A stretch of 64,000 bases of DNA, taken from positions 1 to 64,000 of the forward strand of contig JAHHHT010000014.1 of the NCBI GenBank assembly GCA_019359235.1, given 5' to 3'. Source of the stretch: Oscillatoria princeps RMCB-10 (lineage in GTDB: Bacteria > Cyanobacteriota > Cyanobacteriia > Cyanobacteriales > Oscillatoriaceae). Below are positions 7,893 to 15,925 of the stretch, piece by piece. The notes beneath the pieces were generated by a model that was given only the letters and a program-made list of their open reading frames with translations, had not been told where the DNA came from and made no database searches. The position numbers and the translations under genes are program-made. Within the stretch, counting starts at the first letter, position 1, and each line of letters opens with the position of its first letter.

Positions 7893-9686
7893 ATGGAACC
7901 ACTGTCCCCAGAATCCCTCAGCCTCGAAGAACCAGAGGCAGCCAATCCAAATACTCCCAGCATTCGCCTCGGAGAACTGGCTTCAGCTAGCACCGGCTTG
8001 GCGCAGCTGGTGGCCAAAAACCCTTGCGCCCCTTCCTCACTGCTGGCAGAGTTGAGTGAGAGCAAGGATGCTATCACCCGCCAGAATGTGGCAGCAAATC
8101 CCAATACCCCGACAGAGGTGTTGCTGAAGTTAGGCGCTGAGTTTCCTGAAGAACTGCTGAACAATCCGGTTTTTTCTCTTTTGTTGCTAGAGAAACCCAA
8201 TCTGGCAGAGTCAATACCACGGGCAACTCTGGCGAGTCTTGTCAAGCTGGAGACGGTGCCGGTTTCTGTCGTAAATCAGGCGGTAAAGAAGGTGAGTAAT
8301 CAAGAGATACTGTTAGCCTTGGCGAACCGCAACAGAACTCCTTGTTCAGCCTTGATAATCCTGGCTGAACACAGCTATGAAGAGGTCAAATATGCGGCGC
8401 AGCTTCATGTAAAATTGGCGGGTAAGATGACCCAAAGCCGGGAGCTTAAAACCATACAAAATATCTTGTCGGAGTGGGATGTATCGCTTGACGTTAAGGG
8501 AATGAAAATATTAAAATATATAGGTGTATTTACTGATGCTTTTAAAAGTTTACCTAAGATTTTCAGGCACTTGCCCAGTATAGCCGCAAATCCCATTACG
8601 CCGGTCAGCCTCCTTATGCAGTTGGCGGAAGATAGTGATTTGGAAATTCGCAGGGATGTGGCCTCAAATCCCAACACGCCGGTCAGCGTCCTTATGCAGT
8701 TGGCGAAAGATAGTGATTCGGAAGTTCGCAGTAACGTTGCCGCAAATCCCAATACGCCGGTCAGCCTGCTTGTGCAGTTAACGAAAGATAGTAATTGGCT
8801 GGTTCGCAGGGATGTGGCCTCAAATCCCAACACGCCGGTCAGCCTGCTTGTGCGGTTGGCGGAAGATAGTGATTCGGAAGTTCGCAGTAACGTTGCCGCA
8901 AATCTCAATACGCCGGTCAGCCTGCTTGTGCAGTTAACGAAAGATAGTAATTGGCTGGTTCGCAGGGATGTGGCCTCAAATCCCAACACGCCGGTCAGCC
9001 TGCTTGTGCGGTTGGCGAAAGATAGTGATTTGTGGGTTCGCAGGAAGGTGGCCTCAAATTCCAACACGCCGGTCAGCCTGCTTGTGCGGTTGGCGAAATA
9101 TAGTGATTTGGAAATTCGCAGGAACGTTGCCGCAAATCCCAACACGCCGGTCAGCGTCCTTATGCAGTTGGCGGAAGATAGTTATTTGGAAGTTCGCAGG
9201 AACGTTGCCGCAAATCCCAACACGCCGGTCAGCATCCTTATGAAGTTGGCGAAAGATCGGGATCTGGATATTCGCACGGAGATAGCCTCAAATCCCAACA
9301 CGCCGGTCAGTGTCCTGGAGCAGCTATTAGGCGATCCCGAAGAGACTATTCTGCAAATTGCAGTCGGGCGGTACTTGGCTAAAAAACCTGACGGACTGCC
9401 AGTGGTACTCCAATATTACCCAAAAGATTCTACTCCTAAATATAGCTCACCTCAATATAGCCGGCTCTTTATTCTTCTGCACCCCCAAGTTCCCAGGAAC
9501 TTCCTGGCAGAACACAGCCCGTCACTGTGGTGGTGGGAGCGCTATGCGGTGGCGCAGCACCCAAATACCCCACCGGCAGCGATCAAAACTTTGGCAAGGG
9601 ACGCCAACCGCATTGTTCGCGCCGCTGCCCGAGCGAATTTACATAGGACTTGCGCAGAAACCGGGTTTCTGAACCAGCAGTCTTGA
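7893..9686 (+). CDS. LRV repeat protein, third of three (10 repeats, altered C-terminus)
   Basis: 597 residues, a recent duplicate of the gene at 5336. The first seven repeats match, then units 8-10 differ and six units are missing compared with the neighbour. The conserved tail is present, but the last residues (HRTCAETGFLNQQS) and the stop codon are supplied by a 102-bp inserted element that interrupts the homology with the LRV2 end (ANLQNRKNQA). The original end can still be read after the insertion (AAAATAGCCAAATCGAGGC, TAATAC). Probably functional, because only the extreme C-terminus changes. The same TAGGAG ribosome site as LRV2 supports the start. Confidence 0.87.
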   Translation: MEPLSPESLSLEEPEAANPNTPSIRLGELASASTGLAQLVAKNPCAPSSLLAELSESKDAITRQNVAANPNTPTEVLLKLGAEFPEELLNNPVFSLLLLEKPNLAESIPRATLASLVKLETVPVSVVNQAVKKVSNQEILLALANRNRTPCSALIILAEHSYEEVKYAAQLHVKLAGKMTQSRELKTIQNILSEWDVSLDVKGMKILKYIGVFTDAFKSLPKIFRHLPSIAANPITPVSLLMQLAEDSDLEIRRDVASNPNTPVSVLMQLAKDSDSEVRSNVAANPNTPVSLLVQLTKDSNWLVRRDVASNPNTPVSLLVRLAEDSDSEVRSNVAANLNTPVSLLVQLTKDSNWLVRRDVASNPNTPVSLLVRLAKDSDLWVRRKVASNSNTPVSLLVRLAKYSDLEIRRNVAANPNTPVSVLMQLAEDSYLEVRRNVAANPNTPVSILMKLAKDRDLDIRTEIASNPNTPVSVLEQLLGDPEETILQIAVGRYLAKKPDGLPVVLQYYPKDSTPKYSSPQYSRLFILLHPQVPRNFLAEHSPSLWWWERYAVAQHPNTPPAAIKTLARDANRIVRAAARANLHRTCAETGFLNQQS

Positions 9687-9744
9687 CGCAACAGCCGTTC
9701 CGAACCAGAAACCCGGTTTCTTTCATAGTTGTGCGTAAGTCCCG
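9643..9744. mobile_element. MITE-like element, family 2 (102 bp), inserted in LRV3 3' end
   Basis: Ends are imperfect inverted repeats, left GGACTTGCGCA and right TGCGTAAGTCC, flanked by a direct TTAC (9639-9642 and 9745-9748). The interior holds the AGAAACCGGGTTTCT and AGAAACCCGGTTTCT palindromes that recur all over the window. The 3' end of LRV2 (around 7588) is uninterrupted and gives the empty site. A single end of the same type (GCGCAAGTCCTAT) lies at about 56601-56613. Confidence 0.85.
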
Positions 9745-9871
9745 TTACAAAATAGCCAAATCGAGGCATAATACCATTTGGGGAGAATTCAGTGTACTTT
9801 TTTGCTCCTGAAAATGCCCGTTGCAAAGGTTTTTCTCAACCTCAAACCTCCCATCCCGAATCTAAAATCCC

Positions 9872-10873
9872 ATGACTCCTGCCGCCCTGAAAGCTTACCT
9901 CAACAGCCTAGTCAGCAAAAACCTGCAAATCAGCACCATGATTTGGGGCCCACCCGGCATTGGCAAATCCAGCATCGTCGCCCAAGTCACCCGCAAACAC
10001 AAAATCGACTTCACCGATGTGCGCCTGTCTCAGCTGGCTCCCACTGACTTGCGCGGTTTGCCGGTTGCCGAAAATGGCATTTCCAAGTGGTATCCCCCAG
10101 AATTCCTCCCCCAAAATGGCAAGGGCATCCTGTTTCTAGACGAACTCAATATGGCCCCACCGGCCATGCAAGGAGTTGCCCAACAATTAATCCTCGACCG
10201 GCGCGTTGGCTCCTACGAAGTTCCCCCCGGGTGGTACGTTTGGGCAGCCGGCAACCGCAAAGAAGATCGCGCCGCCGTTTTTGACATGCCCACCCCCCTC
10301 GCCAACCGCTTTTTGCACCTGCAAGTCGAGCCAGATTTCGACAGCTTTAAAACCTACGCCCTCGCTACCAAAGTCCACGAGCAAATCATCGCCTTCCTCT
10401 CCTTCCGCACCCCCCTACTGCACAAACTCGACCACCAGCAGCCCGCTTGGCCCTCCCCTCGCTCCTGGGTGATGGCCAGCCACCTGCACAAAGCTGGGCT
10501 GAGCATTGCCCCCGCAGTGGGAATGGAAGTTGAAGCAGAATTTGACGCTTTTGTCAAGCTCTACCAGAATTTGCCCGACTTGACTCGCATTTTTATGGGC
10601 AAAGGCGATACGATTCGCTTTCCCTCCGAGCCTTCCGTGCGCTACGCCACCACCATTGGCTTGGCGGTGCGAGCCGGTGACGCCACCCAAGCTTACAATG
10701 CTTTCAGCTGGATCTCTGAGGTGGCGACTGCTGAGTGGGTGCAGTTATTCGCCGTAGATTTGTTCCGCCAGATGCGGCTGAAAGGGCAAATGGGAGCTTT
10801 GGCTGGGCTGGTGCAGCAGAATGAGCAACTCAAAGGTTTTATGAAGGATTTTCAGGGGTTGGTGGGGCTGTGA
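9872..10873 (+). CDS. MoxR-type AAA+ ATPase
   Basis: 333 residues with Walker A GPPGIGKS (residues 26-33), Walker B ILFLDELN (residues 86-93) and the MoxR-like sensor segment AAGNRKEDRAAVFDMPTPLANRF. MoxR ATPases are cytoplasmic chaperone-like machines usually encoded beside a von Willebrand A protein whose metal loading or assembly they assist; the next gene is such a protein. The stop codon TGA (10871-10873) is also the 3-bp repeat flanking an inserted element that begins at 10874, so the insertion landed exactly at the end of the gene. The substrate is unknown. Confidence 0.9.
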   Translation: MTPAALKAYLNSLVSKNLQISTMIWGPPGIGKSSIVAQVTRKHKIDFTDVRLSQLAPTDLRGLPVAENGISKWYPPEFLPQNGKGILFLDELNMAPPAMQGVAQQLILDRRVGSYEVPPGWYVWAAGNRKEDRAAVFDMPTPLANRFLHLQVEPDFDSFKTYALATKVHEQIIAFLSFRTPLLHKLDHQQPAWPSPRSWVMASHLHKAGLSIAPAVGMEVEAEFDAFVKLYQNLPDLTRIFMGKGDTIRFPSEPSVRYATTIGLAVRAGDATQAYNAFSWISEVATAEWVQLFAVDLFRQMRLKGQMGALAGLVQQNEQLKGFMKDFQGLVGL

Positions 10874-11041
10874 TATCATGTCCGCTCGCATCTGTTTTGT
10901 ATATAAAGGCTTGTAGGGGCGGGTTCACTAGCAATGTATCGGGAAAGCCGATAATATTTATAAACCCGCCCCCACACAGGGAAGGATATGAACGATCCCG
11001 ATCCCATCTGCCATACCACAACAGTGCCTCCGGACATAGTA
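10874..11041. mobile_element. MITE-like element, family 1, copy B (168 bp, inverted)
   Basis: Left end TATCATGTCCG and right end CGGACATAGTA (two swapped bases), flanked by TGA on both sides (10871-10873, 11042-11044). The interior reads TTGTAGGGGCGGGTT near its left end, so it is inverted relative to copies A and C. It separates the MoxR gene from its partner. Confidence 0.85.
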
Positions 11042-11130
11042 TGAGAGGGGAAGGTTTTATTGAACCGCCAAGACGCCATAGACGCGCTTTCTCTGCTTCC
11101 CGCAGGGTAGAGCGCCAAGGGAAGGATTGA

Positions 11131-11267
11131 TATCATGTCCGGTGGCACCGTTGTTGTACGCTGGGTGGGGGCGGGTTTATTAATATTCTGGTCTGTGCTA
11201 GAAATAGCTCGGCAGAACCCGCCCCTACAAAGCTATGTATACAAAACCGATGCAAGCGGACATGATA
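11131..11267. mobile_element. MITE-like element, family 1, copy C (137 bp)
   Basis: Perfect ends TATCATGTCCG and CGGACATGATA, flanked by TGA (11128-11130, 11268-11270). Same orientation as copy A, with the shared GTGGCACCGTTGTTG-like left interior and ATGTATACAAAACCGATG right interior. Only about 20 bp separate it from the start of the vWA-like gene, so it forms most of that gene's leader. Confidence 0.9.
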
Positions 11268-11288
11268 TGAGAGGAGAGGAGATTTAAT

Positions 11289-12491
11289 ATGAAATTGGCA
11301 CCGGATCTTGAGAGGATTGTCAGCGCTTCGCTGCTGCGGTTGCGGATGAAGTCTCCTTTTTTCGCCACCCTGGCGCTGTTTACCCATTTCCAAGCTACGC
11401 AGACTTTGCCCACTGCAGCAACTGACGGTCAAGATATTTTTATCAACCCGGATTTTGTGCGCTCGCTAAGTTCACCTCAAGTGGATGGTTTGTTGCTGCA
11501 TGAAGTGCTGCACGCGGCTTTGCTGCATGTGGTGCGCCGGGGGCACCGGGAGCAGAACCTGTGGAATATTGCCGCTGATATTGTGGTGAATGGGATGATT
11601 GTCGGGCAGCCCGGATTTGAACTCCCCGCCGGCGGCATTCGCGACCAGCAGTTGGAACATCTGAGTGTAGAGGAAATTTATGAAATACTGTTTAAAAGAC
11701 CAAAATTATACCAGCTTAGTCAACTGGATTTGTTAAGTCAGGCTCCCGCTGACGCTTCAGAAGACGGGCGGGAGAGCAGCAGTAGTGCGGGCGTCTCGCC
11801 TGCAGGTTCTGGAAGCGACACCGGCTCTCTAAATAAAGCCAAGCAAGCCTCTCTGGAAACGCACTGGAAAAATGCCATGCAGCAAGCTCTGGTTGTGGCT
11901 CGCTCTAGCAACAGCCAGGGAAGTGTGCCGGCTGGGATGCAGCGAGAACTGGGGGCATTAACTCGGGCGCAGCTCGACTGGCGCTCGTACCTCTGGCGCT
12001 ATTTGGTGCAAACTCCGACAGATTTCACCGGCTTTGACCGCCGGTTTATCGGGCGCGGACTTTATTTGGAAGCGCTGGAAGGCGAATCCGTAGAGGTGTT
12101 TGTAGCAGTCGATACCAGTGGCTCCGTTGGGGATGGCGAAATGCGGATGTTTCTCAGCGAAGTCTTGGGAATTCTCAGCGCTTACCCCCACCTGAAATGC
12201 GAACTGTACTATGCTGATGCAGAGGCTTACGGACCCTATTCCCTGACACCAGATAGCTCCATCCCAAAGCCGGTGGGCGGTGGCGGCACTTCCTTTGTGC
12301 CCTTTTTTGAGAAAGTCAGCGCCAACAGAGACTGGCATTCCAGCGGCGTGTGCGTTTATATCACCGATGGATATGGTTTATTTCCGGAGGAACCGCCTCC
12401 CTTGCCGGTGCTGTGGGTGGTGACTCCCGGCGGGCTGGGTTTGGAGAGGTTTCCCTTTGGAGAAGCCGTTCGGTTGCTGTCAGTAAACTAA
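11289..12491 (+). CDS. Metallopeptidase-like / vWA-like (DUF2201) protein, MoxR partner
   Basis: 400 residues. The N-terminal half contains a zinc-peptidase signature HEVLH at residues 71-75 inside LLLHEVLHAALLH, then NIAADIVVNGMI. A variable linker rich in Ser/Gly (about 155-195) follows. The C-terminal half has a von Willebrand A MIDAS-like motif DTSGS at about residue 275 and GGGGTSF near 340. This is the COG3864 layout usually found after a MoxR ATPase gene. Start ATG 11289 is preceded by GGAGAGGAGAT. Role: probably a MoxR client working with the ATPase; whether it cleaves protein is not known. Confidence 0.86.
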   Translation: MKLAPDLERIVSASLLRLRMKSPFFATLALFTHFQATQTLPTAATDGQDIFINPDFVRSLSSPQVDGLLLHEVLHAALLHVVRRGHREQNLWNIAADIVVNGMIVGQPGFELPAGGIRDQQLEHLSVEEIYEILFKRPKLYQLSQLDLLSQAPADASEDGRESSSSAGVSPAGSGSDTGSLNKAKQASLETHWKNAMQQALVVARSSNSQGSVPAGMQRELGALTRAQLDWRSYLWRYLVQTPTDFTGFDRRFIGRGLYLEALEGESVEVFVAVDTSGSVGDGEMRMFLSEVLGILSAYPHLKCELYYADAEAYGPYSLTPDSSIPKPVGGGGTSFVPFFEKVSANRDWHSSGVCVYITDGYGLFPEEPPPLPVLWVVTPGGLGLERFPFGEAVRLLSVN

Positions 12492-12825
12492 ACATCAGTA
12501 GGGTGCGTTCCTGGGGGAACGCACCCTACCCAGTCAGGTTTTTTCAGTTCCCCCAGGAACGCTAAACAGCAGTAGGGTGCGTTCCTGGGGGAACGCACCC
12601 TACCCAGTCAGGTTTTTTCAGGAGCATCCCATGTTTGCAAAGATGGTTCCCCTCACCCCCCAAGGCACCCCTCTCCCTTCATGGGAGAGGGGGGAAAATA
12701 AAGAATTATCCCCTCACCCCAAAGTGGGAGAGGGGTTGGGGGTGAGGGGGATTACAAAAATGGGATGCTCCCGGTTCTTTCAATCCAAAATCCTTGCATC
12801 CAAAATCCAAAATTGGTATCGCCTC
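12488..12825. repeat. Direct repeat of a hairpin unit, plus G/C-rich repeats
   Basis: A unit of about 60 bp (CTAAACAnCAGTAGGGTGCG through GTCAGGTTTTTTCAG) occurs twice, at 12488-12547 and 12562-12621. Each copy contains a perfect hairpin (GGGTGCGTTCC, loop, GGAACGCACCC) followed by CAGTCAGGTTTTTT, so it could end transcription of the vWA-like gene. Downstream are CCCCTCTCCC/GGGAGAGGGG palindromes and CCAAAATCC repeats. No gene is seen. Confidence 0.75.
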
Positions 12826-13065
12826 TTACCAAGTGGGGTCAAAATCGAGATTAATCGTCAACTTCTCTCGCCCCGGCGGCACAGCTGTAATGCAGGAGCA
12901 GACAGTCGCGCCGCCATCAATTTCCACCTCGCAGGCGTGACACGAGCCCATGAGGCAGCCAGTGGGAATCGAGACACCGGCACGCTCGGCAACATCCAGC
13001 AGGGGTTCTCCAACCTCTGCATCAATTGTAACATCATCTGGCAAAAATAGAATGCGAACGCTCAT
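12826..13065 (-). CDS. 2Fe-2S ferredoxin (plant-type fold)
   Basis: 79 residues from the ATG at 13065 (MSVRILFLPDDVTI); an upstream ATG at 13098 would add 11 residues unlike the family. The cluster-binding region is TGCLMGSCHACEVEI followed by a further cysteine pair (VCSC), giving the C-x4-5-C-x2-C...C pattern of plant-type 2Fe-2S ferredoxins. It is shorter than photosynthetic PetF and lacks its typical N-terminus, so it is an auxiliary electron carrier. The redox partner is not evident from neighbours. Confidence 0.85.
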   Translation of the reverse strand: MSVRILFLPDDVTIDAEVGEPLLDVAERAGVSIPTGCLMGSCHACEVEIDGGATVCSCITAVPPGREKLTINLDFDPTW

Positions 13066-13458
13066 AAATTTAGCTAATATGCCGTCATTATTAAACATAA
13101 CATCGCCTTGCCCAGAAACCAGGTTTTTTGATGTTCCGTTTTGTCCTCCTACTTATCAGATAAAGACGCGACATGTCGCGTATTTGTAGAGACGCGACAT
13201 GTCGCGTATCTGGTCAGGGGATAGCCTGACTGCCAGGAGAATTTAGAATTGCCATTTCAGGATTTGCCTCTTTGGGAAATTAAGGGAGGCAGTCGCGATG
13301 AACTGCGCACACCGCCACCAATGAAAACTTGCTCCACCGCGGACGAGCCGGTAGGGCTAAAGCCCTACTACAAACCTTTTCAAGTCAGATCCTCCCGCTC
13401 TTCGTTCCCTGGCTCCGCCAGGGAACGAGAATATAAATTTTGACTTCTTCCTTCTACC
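13066..13458. other. Intergenic repeats between ferredoxin and cobQ
   Basis: Contains two copies of the GACGCGACATGTCGCG palindrome (about 13163-13210), a TAGGGCTAAAGCCCTACTAC repeat (about 13352-13374) and a GTTCCCTGGCTCCGCCAGGG hairpin (about 13402-13424). The two genes face the same way. No further gene is seen. Confidence 0.75.
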
Positions 13459-14928
13459 TTAATGAGACAAAATTGGCGTTAAATCCAAGTTTTCTGCTAC
13501 AATATCTGCCAGGTAATCTAGCAAAGTTTCTCGCTGTTCCCGGTAGTTGGGGATGCCGGTGGGCAAAGAAATCAGACCGCGCTGCTGGCGCATGTGATTC
13601 AGCCAAGCGCGACGCCAAGGGCCATTATCAAAGATGCCGTGGAGATAGGTGCCCCAGACAGATTGGTCTGTATTAACCACGCCTAAATAGGCATCATCAA
13701 ACAAAAGTTGGATTTTCTTTTCGTCAAGCACTTGGGTGCGGCCTTGATGGATTTCATAGCCGAGAACGGGCAAACCGGCTTGAGGCTGGGCGGAGCTAAC
13801 TTGCCGCTGGCGGGCGATTTTCTGGGAGGTAATCACGGTTTTGAGCGGCAGAAGTCCCAGCCCTTCGTGCCGGCCTTGCTCGCCCTCAATCCCTTCTGGA
13901 TCTGAGAGGATTTGCCCGAGCATTTGAAAGCCGCCGCAGATGCCCATCACTGTGCCGCCGGCAGCCACATAGTTTTTAATTTCTTCCGCCATGCCGGTTT
14001 GTTGCAGGAGGAGCAAATCAGAAATCGTGGTTTTGGTTCCCGGTAAAATCACAGCATCTGGATGTCCCAGCGACTGTTTGGGCCCGATGTATTTCACCGT
14101 AACCGTGGGTTCGGCTTCCAGGGGGTCAAAATCGGTAAAATTAGAAATGCGAGGCAGGCGAATGACGGCGATAGTGAGTTCGCTGTGGGTTTTGCGAGAA
14201 GAGCGCTCCAATAAAGAAACCGAGTCTTCCGCCGGGAACAGCTCGTCTATCCAGGGCATGACGCCGAGAACGGGGATGCCGGTGCGTTTTTCTAACCAGT
14301 CGATGCCCGGTTGCAATATCGAGCGCTGCCCGCGAAACTTATTGATAACGACTCCCCGAATCAAAGCTCGCTCGTCCGGTTCCAGCAATTCCAAGGTGCC
14401 GATAACGTGGGCGAAAGCACCGCCCCGGTCAATGTCAACCACCAGAATTGTGGGAGCTTTCAAGTATTTTGCCACCCGCATATTTGTCAGGTCGCGGTGT
14501 TTGAGGTTAATTTCAGCAGGGCTGCCGGCACCCTCACAAACAATCAGGTCAAACTCGCCAGCGAGCTGTCGGAGCGATTCCTCAATCGCCTGCCAGCCGA
14601 TCTCAAAATATTGCTCGTAATATTCAGCGGCGCTGACTTTACCGGCCACTTTCCCTTTAATAATAACCTGGGAAGTCATATCGCCTTGGGGCTTTAATAA
14701 AATCGGGTTCATTTCCACCCAAGGCGTCACGCCGGCTGCCCAAGCTTGCACAGCCTGCGCGTAGCCGATTTCCCCACCACTGGTGGTAACATAAGCATTC
14801 AGGGCCATGTTTTGGCCTTTAAAGGGGGTGACTCGCCAACCCCGCCGCGACAGAAGCCGGCACAGGGCTGTTGTTATTAGGGATTTTCCTGCGTGGGACG
14901 TAGTTCCCACTACCATAATTGCTTTCAT
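13459..14928 (-). CDS. cobQ: Cobyric acid synthase (amidotransferase)
   Basis: 489 residues. Glutamine-dependent amidation of cobyrinic a,c-diamide side chains in cobalamin/pseudocobalamin synthesis. The N-terminal dethiobiotin-synthetase-like ATPase domain starts GTTSHAGKS (residues 8-16) with MNPILLKPQGD following. The C-terminal class I glutamine amidotransferase domain has catalytic C331 in GICGGFQMLG and H430 in GTYLHGIFD. Length and both domains are complete. The gene stands alone; no B12 riboswitch was recognised upstream (14929-15031 holds an AAACCGGGTTTCT palindrome). Confidence 0.95.
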   Translation of the reverse strand: MKAIMVVGTTSHAGKSLITTALCRLLSRRGWRVTPFKGQNMALNAYVTTSGGEIGYAQAVQAWAAGVTPWVEMNPILLKPQGDMTSQVIIKGKVAGKVSAAEYYEQYFEIGWQAIEESLRQLAGEFDLIVCEGAGSPAEINLKHRDLTNMRVAKYLKAPTILVVDIDRGGAFAHVIGTLELLEPDERALIRGVVINKFRGQRSILQPGIDWLEKRTGIPVLGVMPWIDELFPAEDSVSLLERSSRKTHSELTIAVIRLPRISNFTDFDPLEAEPTVTVKYIGPKQSLGHPDAVILPGTKTTISDLLLLQQTGMAEEIKNYVAAGGTVMGICGGFQMLGQILSDPEGIEGEQGRHEGLGLLPLKTVITSQKIARQRQVSSAQPQAGLPVLGYEIHQGRTQVLDEKKIQLLFDDAYLGVVNTDQSVWGTYLHGIFDNGPWRRAWLNHMRQQRGLISLPTGIPNYREQRETLLDYLADIVAENLDLTPILSH

Positions 14929-15031
14929 AAAAAAATAAGGAGTGAGGGGGTTCGGGCGGGTTAAGAAACCCGGTTTCTTTAAGAAACCGGGTTTCTGGGA
15001 GAACTGAACAGATCCATCCCTTAGCTGACCG

Positions 15032-15442
15032 CTAAAAGGGCAGTCGCAACCACCGGCTCACTGCATTATAAAGGCGATCTCGCCAACTGGGGGTCGGCAA
15101 GCTGCCGACCGCGCTCTGCCATTTGTCTGCCAGCATCCGTCCCAACGGCGTCAGGCGAAAACTGTCGGTAATGCCCTGGCCATCCACTTCCCGCCGCAGG
15201 ACGCCGACTTGAATCAGCCACAGGAGGGCGTTTTCTGCGGCTAACTCCGGCACCGGCGCTTTCGTGTACTGGTGGCGCACGCCCTCAGAGCCGGCCATGC
15301 TGGCGAGGGGCACGCTTTGCCGCTGCATCGCGGCATACAACTCCAGCCCGAAGGGGGCGCAGCGCATAGCTCGCTCGGCGCGTGCCACCGTGCGGGGGGG
15401 ATACTGAATCGATTGCCTGTTTTTTAGTGCGACAGCCGTCAT
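15032..15442 (-). CDS. Conserved cyanobacterial protein (Npun_F0494-like)
   Basis: 136 residues. The N-terminus has a basic segment with RAERAMRCAPFGLELYAAM, and the middle resembles a small winged-helix (ENALLWLIQVGVLRREVDGQGITDSFRLTPLGRMLAD). No signal peptide or catalytic motif is seen. The RAERA/RCAPF segment recalls a family of uncharacterised cyanobacterial proteins, from memory only. It is transcribed away from the guanidine operon and 104 bp upstream of cobQ on the same strand. Confidence 0.65.
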   Translation of the reverse strand: MTAVALKNRQSIQYPPRTVARAERAMRCAPFGLELYAAMQRQSVPLASMAGSEGVRHQYTKAPVPELAAENALLWLIQVGVLRREVDGQGITDSFRLTPLGRMLADKWQSAVGSLPTPSWRDRLYNAVSRWLRLPF

Positions 15443-15514
15443 TGTGTATCTTTTGCTACAGCAGCGAGTTTGAGGGACTGGTACAAATATCTCTCAGTTG
15501 TAACATCCATTGTA

Positions 15515-15572
15515 AAAAAGCTTGCCTGTCCGGGCACTTCACCGATGGCGGAGAGGTGTTTGGCAGGCAAGC
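15515..15572 (-). terminator. Stem-loop with terminal T-run on the minus strand
   Basis: Inverted repeat GCTTGCCTG (15520-15528) and CAGGCAAGC (15564-15572), with a weaker inner stem. Read on the minus strand it is followed by TTTTTTAC, as in an intrinsic terminator. No minus-strand gene ends here except a possible antisense transcript to the riboswitch region. It may instead be a structured part of the leader on the plus strand. Confidence 0.45.
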
Positions 15573-15605
15573 TCGACAGTCTTGAGGATGTCAGAAAAAT
15601 TCAAT

Positions 15606-15729
15606 GGCTTCTAGGGTTCCGGTTCAAATCTCCCTGATTTAAACGTCTGGTCCAAGAGAAGCACCCAGCTCTGGCACGGTAAACAGTGCCAAGCGGTAAC
15701 ACGGCGGGACAAAAACCCGGGAGGAGTTG
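15606..15729 (+). promoter_or_regulatory. Guanidine-I (ykkC subtype 1) riboswitch aptamer
   Basis: Contains the conserved ykkC blocks in order: CTAGGGTTCCGG (15611-15622), CTGGTCCAAGAGAAGC (about 15647-15662), and ACACGGCGGGACAAAAACCC with GGGAGG (about 15700-15724). This aptamer binds free guanidinium. It lies 200 bp upstream of a guanidine hydrolase gene, which is the expected target. Only primary-sequence motifs were checked, not a covariance model, but the match of all three blocks is strong. Confidence 0.92.
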
Positions 15730-15778
15730 CGGCAGTCACTGCACTGCTGTTACCCTCTCGGGCTTTTTGGTTTTCTGC
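15715..15778 (+). terminator. Intrinsic terminator/expression platform of the guanidine riboswitch
   Basis: The aptamer 3' strand ACCCGGGAGG can pair with ACCCTCTCGGG (about 15750-15763), which is followed by CTTTTTGGTTTT. Because the same CCCGGGAGG strand belongs to the ligand-bound aptamer, guanidine binding should prevent terminator formation and switch the operon on. This is the usual ON-switch logic of ykkC RNAs and is inferred from pairing. Confidence 0.75.
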
Positions 15779-15925
15779 ACTGCCGGTCGGTTTCCTCTGA
15801 CAGCTCTAGCAATGGACAGTCAATTTAGGACAAGGCATCTCACTGGGTAGTAGGGACAGGGACAGGCGAGACGCCTGTCCTACGTCCCAACCTAAGTGGC
15901 TGCTGCTATAACAGCGAATTGAGAT

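Larger units (their letters stand above)
10874..11288. other. MoxR-vWA intergenic region, almost wholly repeats
   Basis: Copies B and C in opposite orientation, with about 85 bp between them that contains AACCGCCAAGACGCC and CTTCCCGCAGGGTAGAGC repeats. The head-to-head pair could fold into a long hairpin between the two genes. No extra coding sequence is seen. Confidence 0.75.

Noticed and set aside
14929-15031. Cobalamin riboswitch upstream of cobQ
   Set aside because: The gap is only about 100 bp and contains the common AAACCGGGTTT palindrome; no B12-box was recognised.
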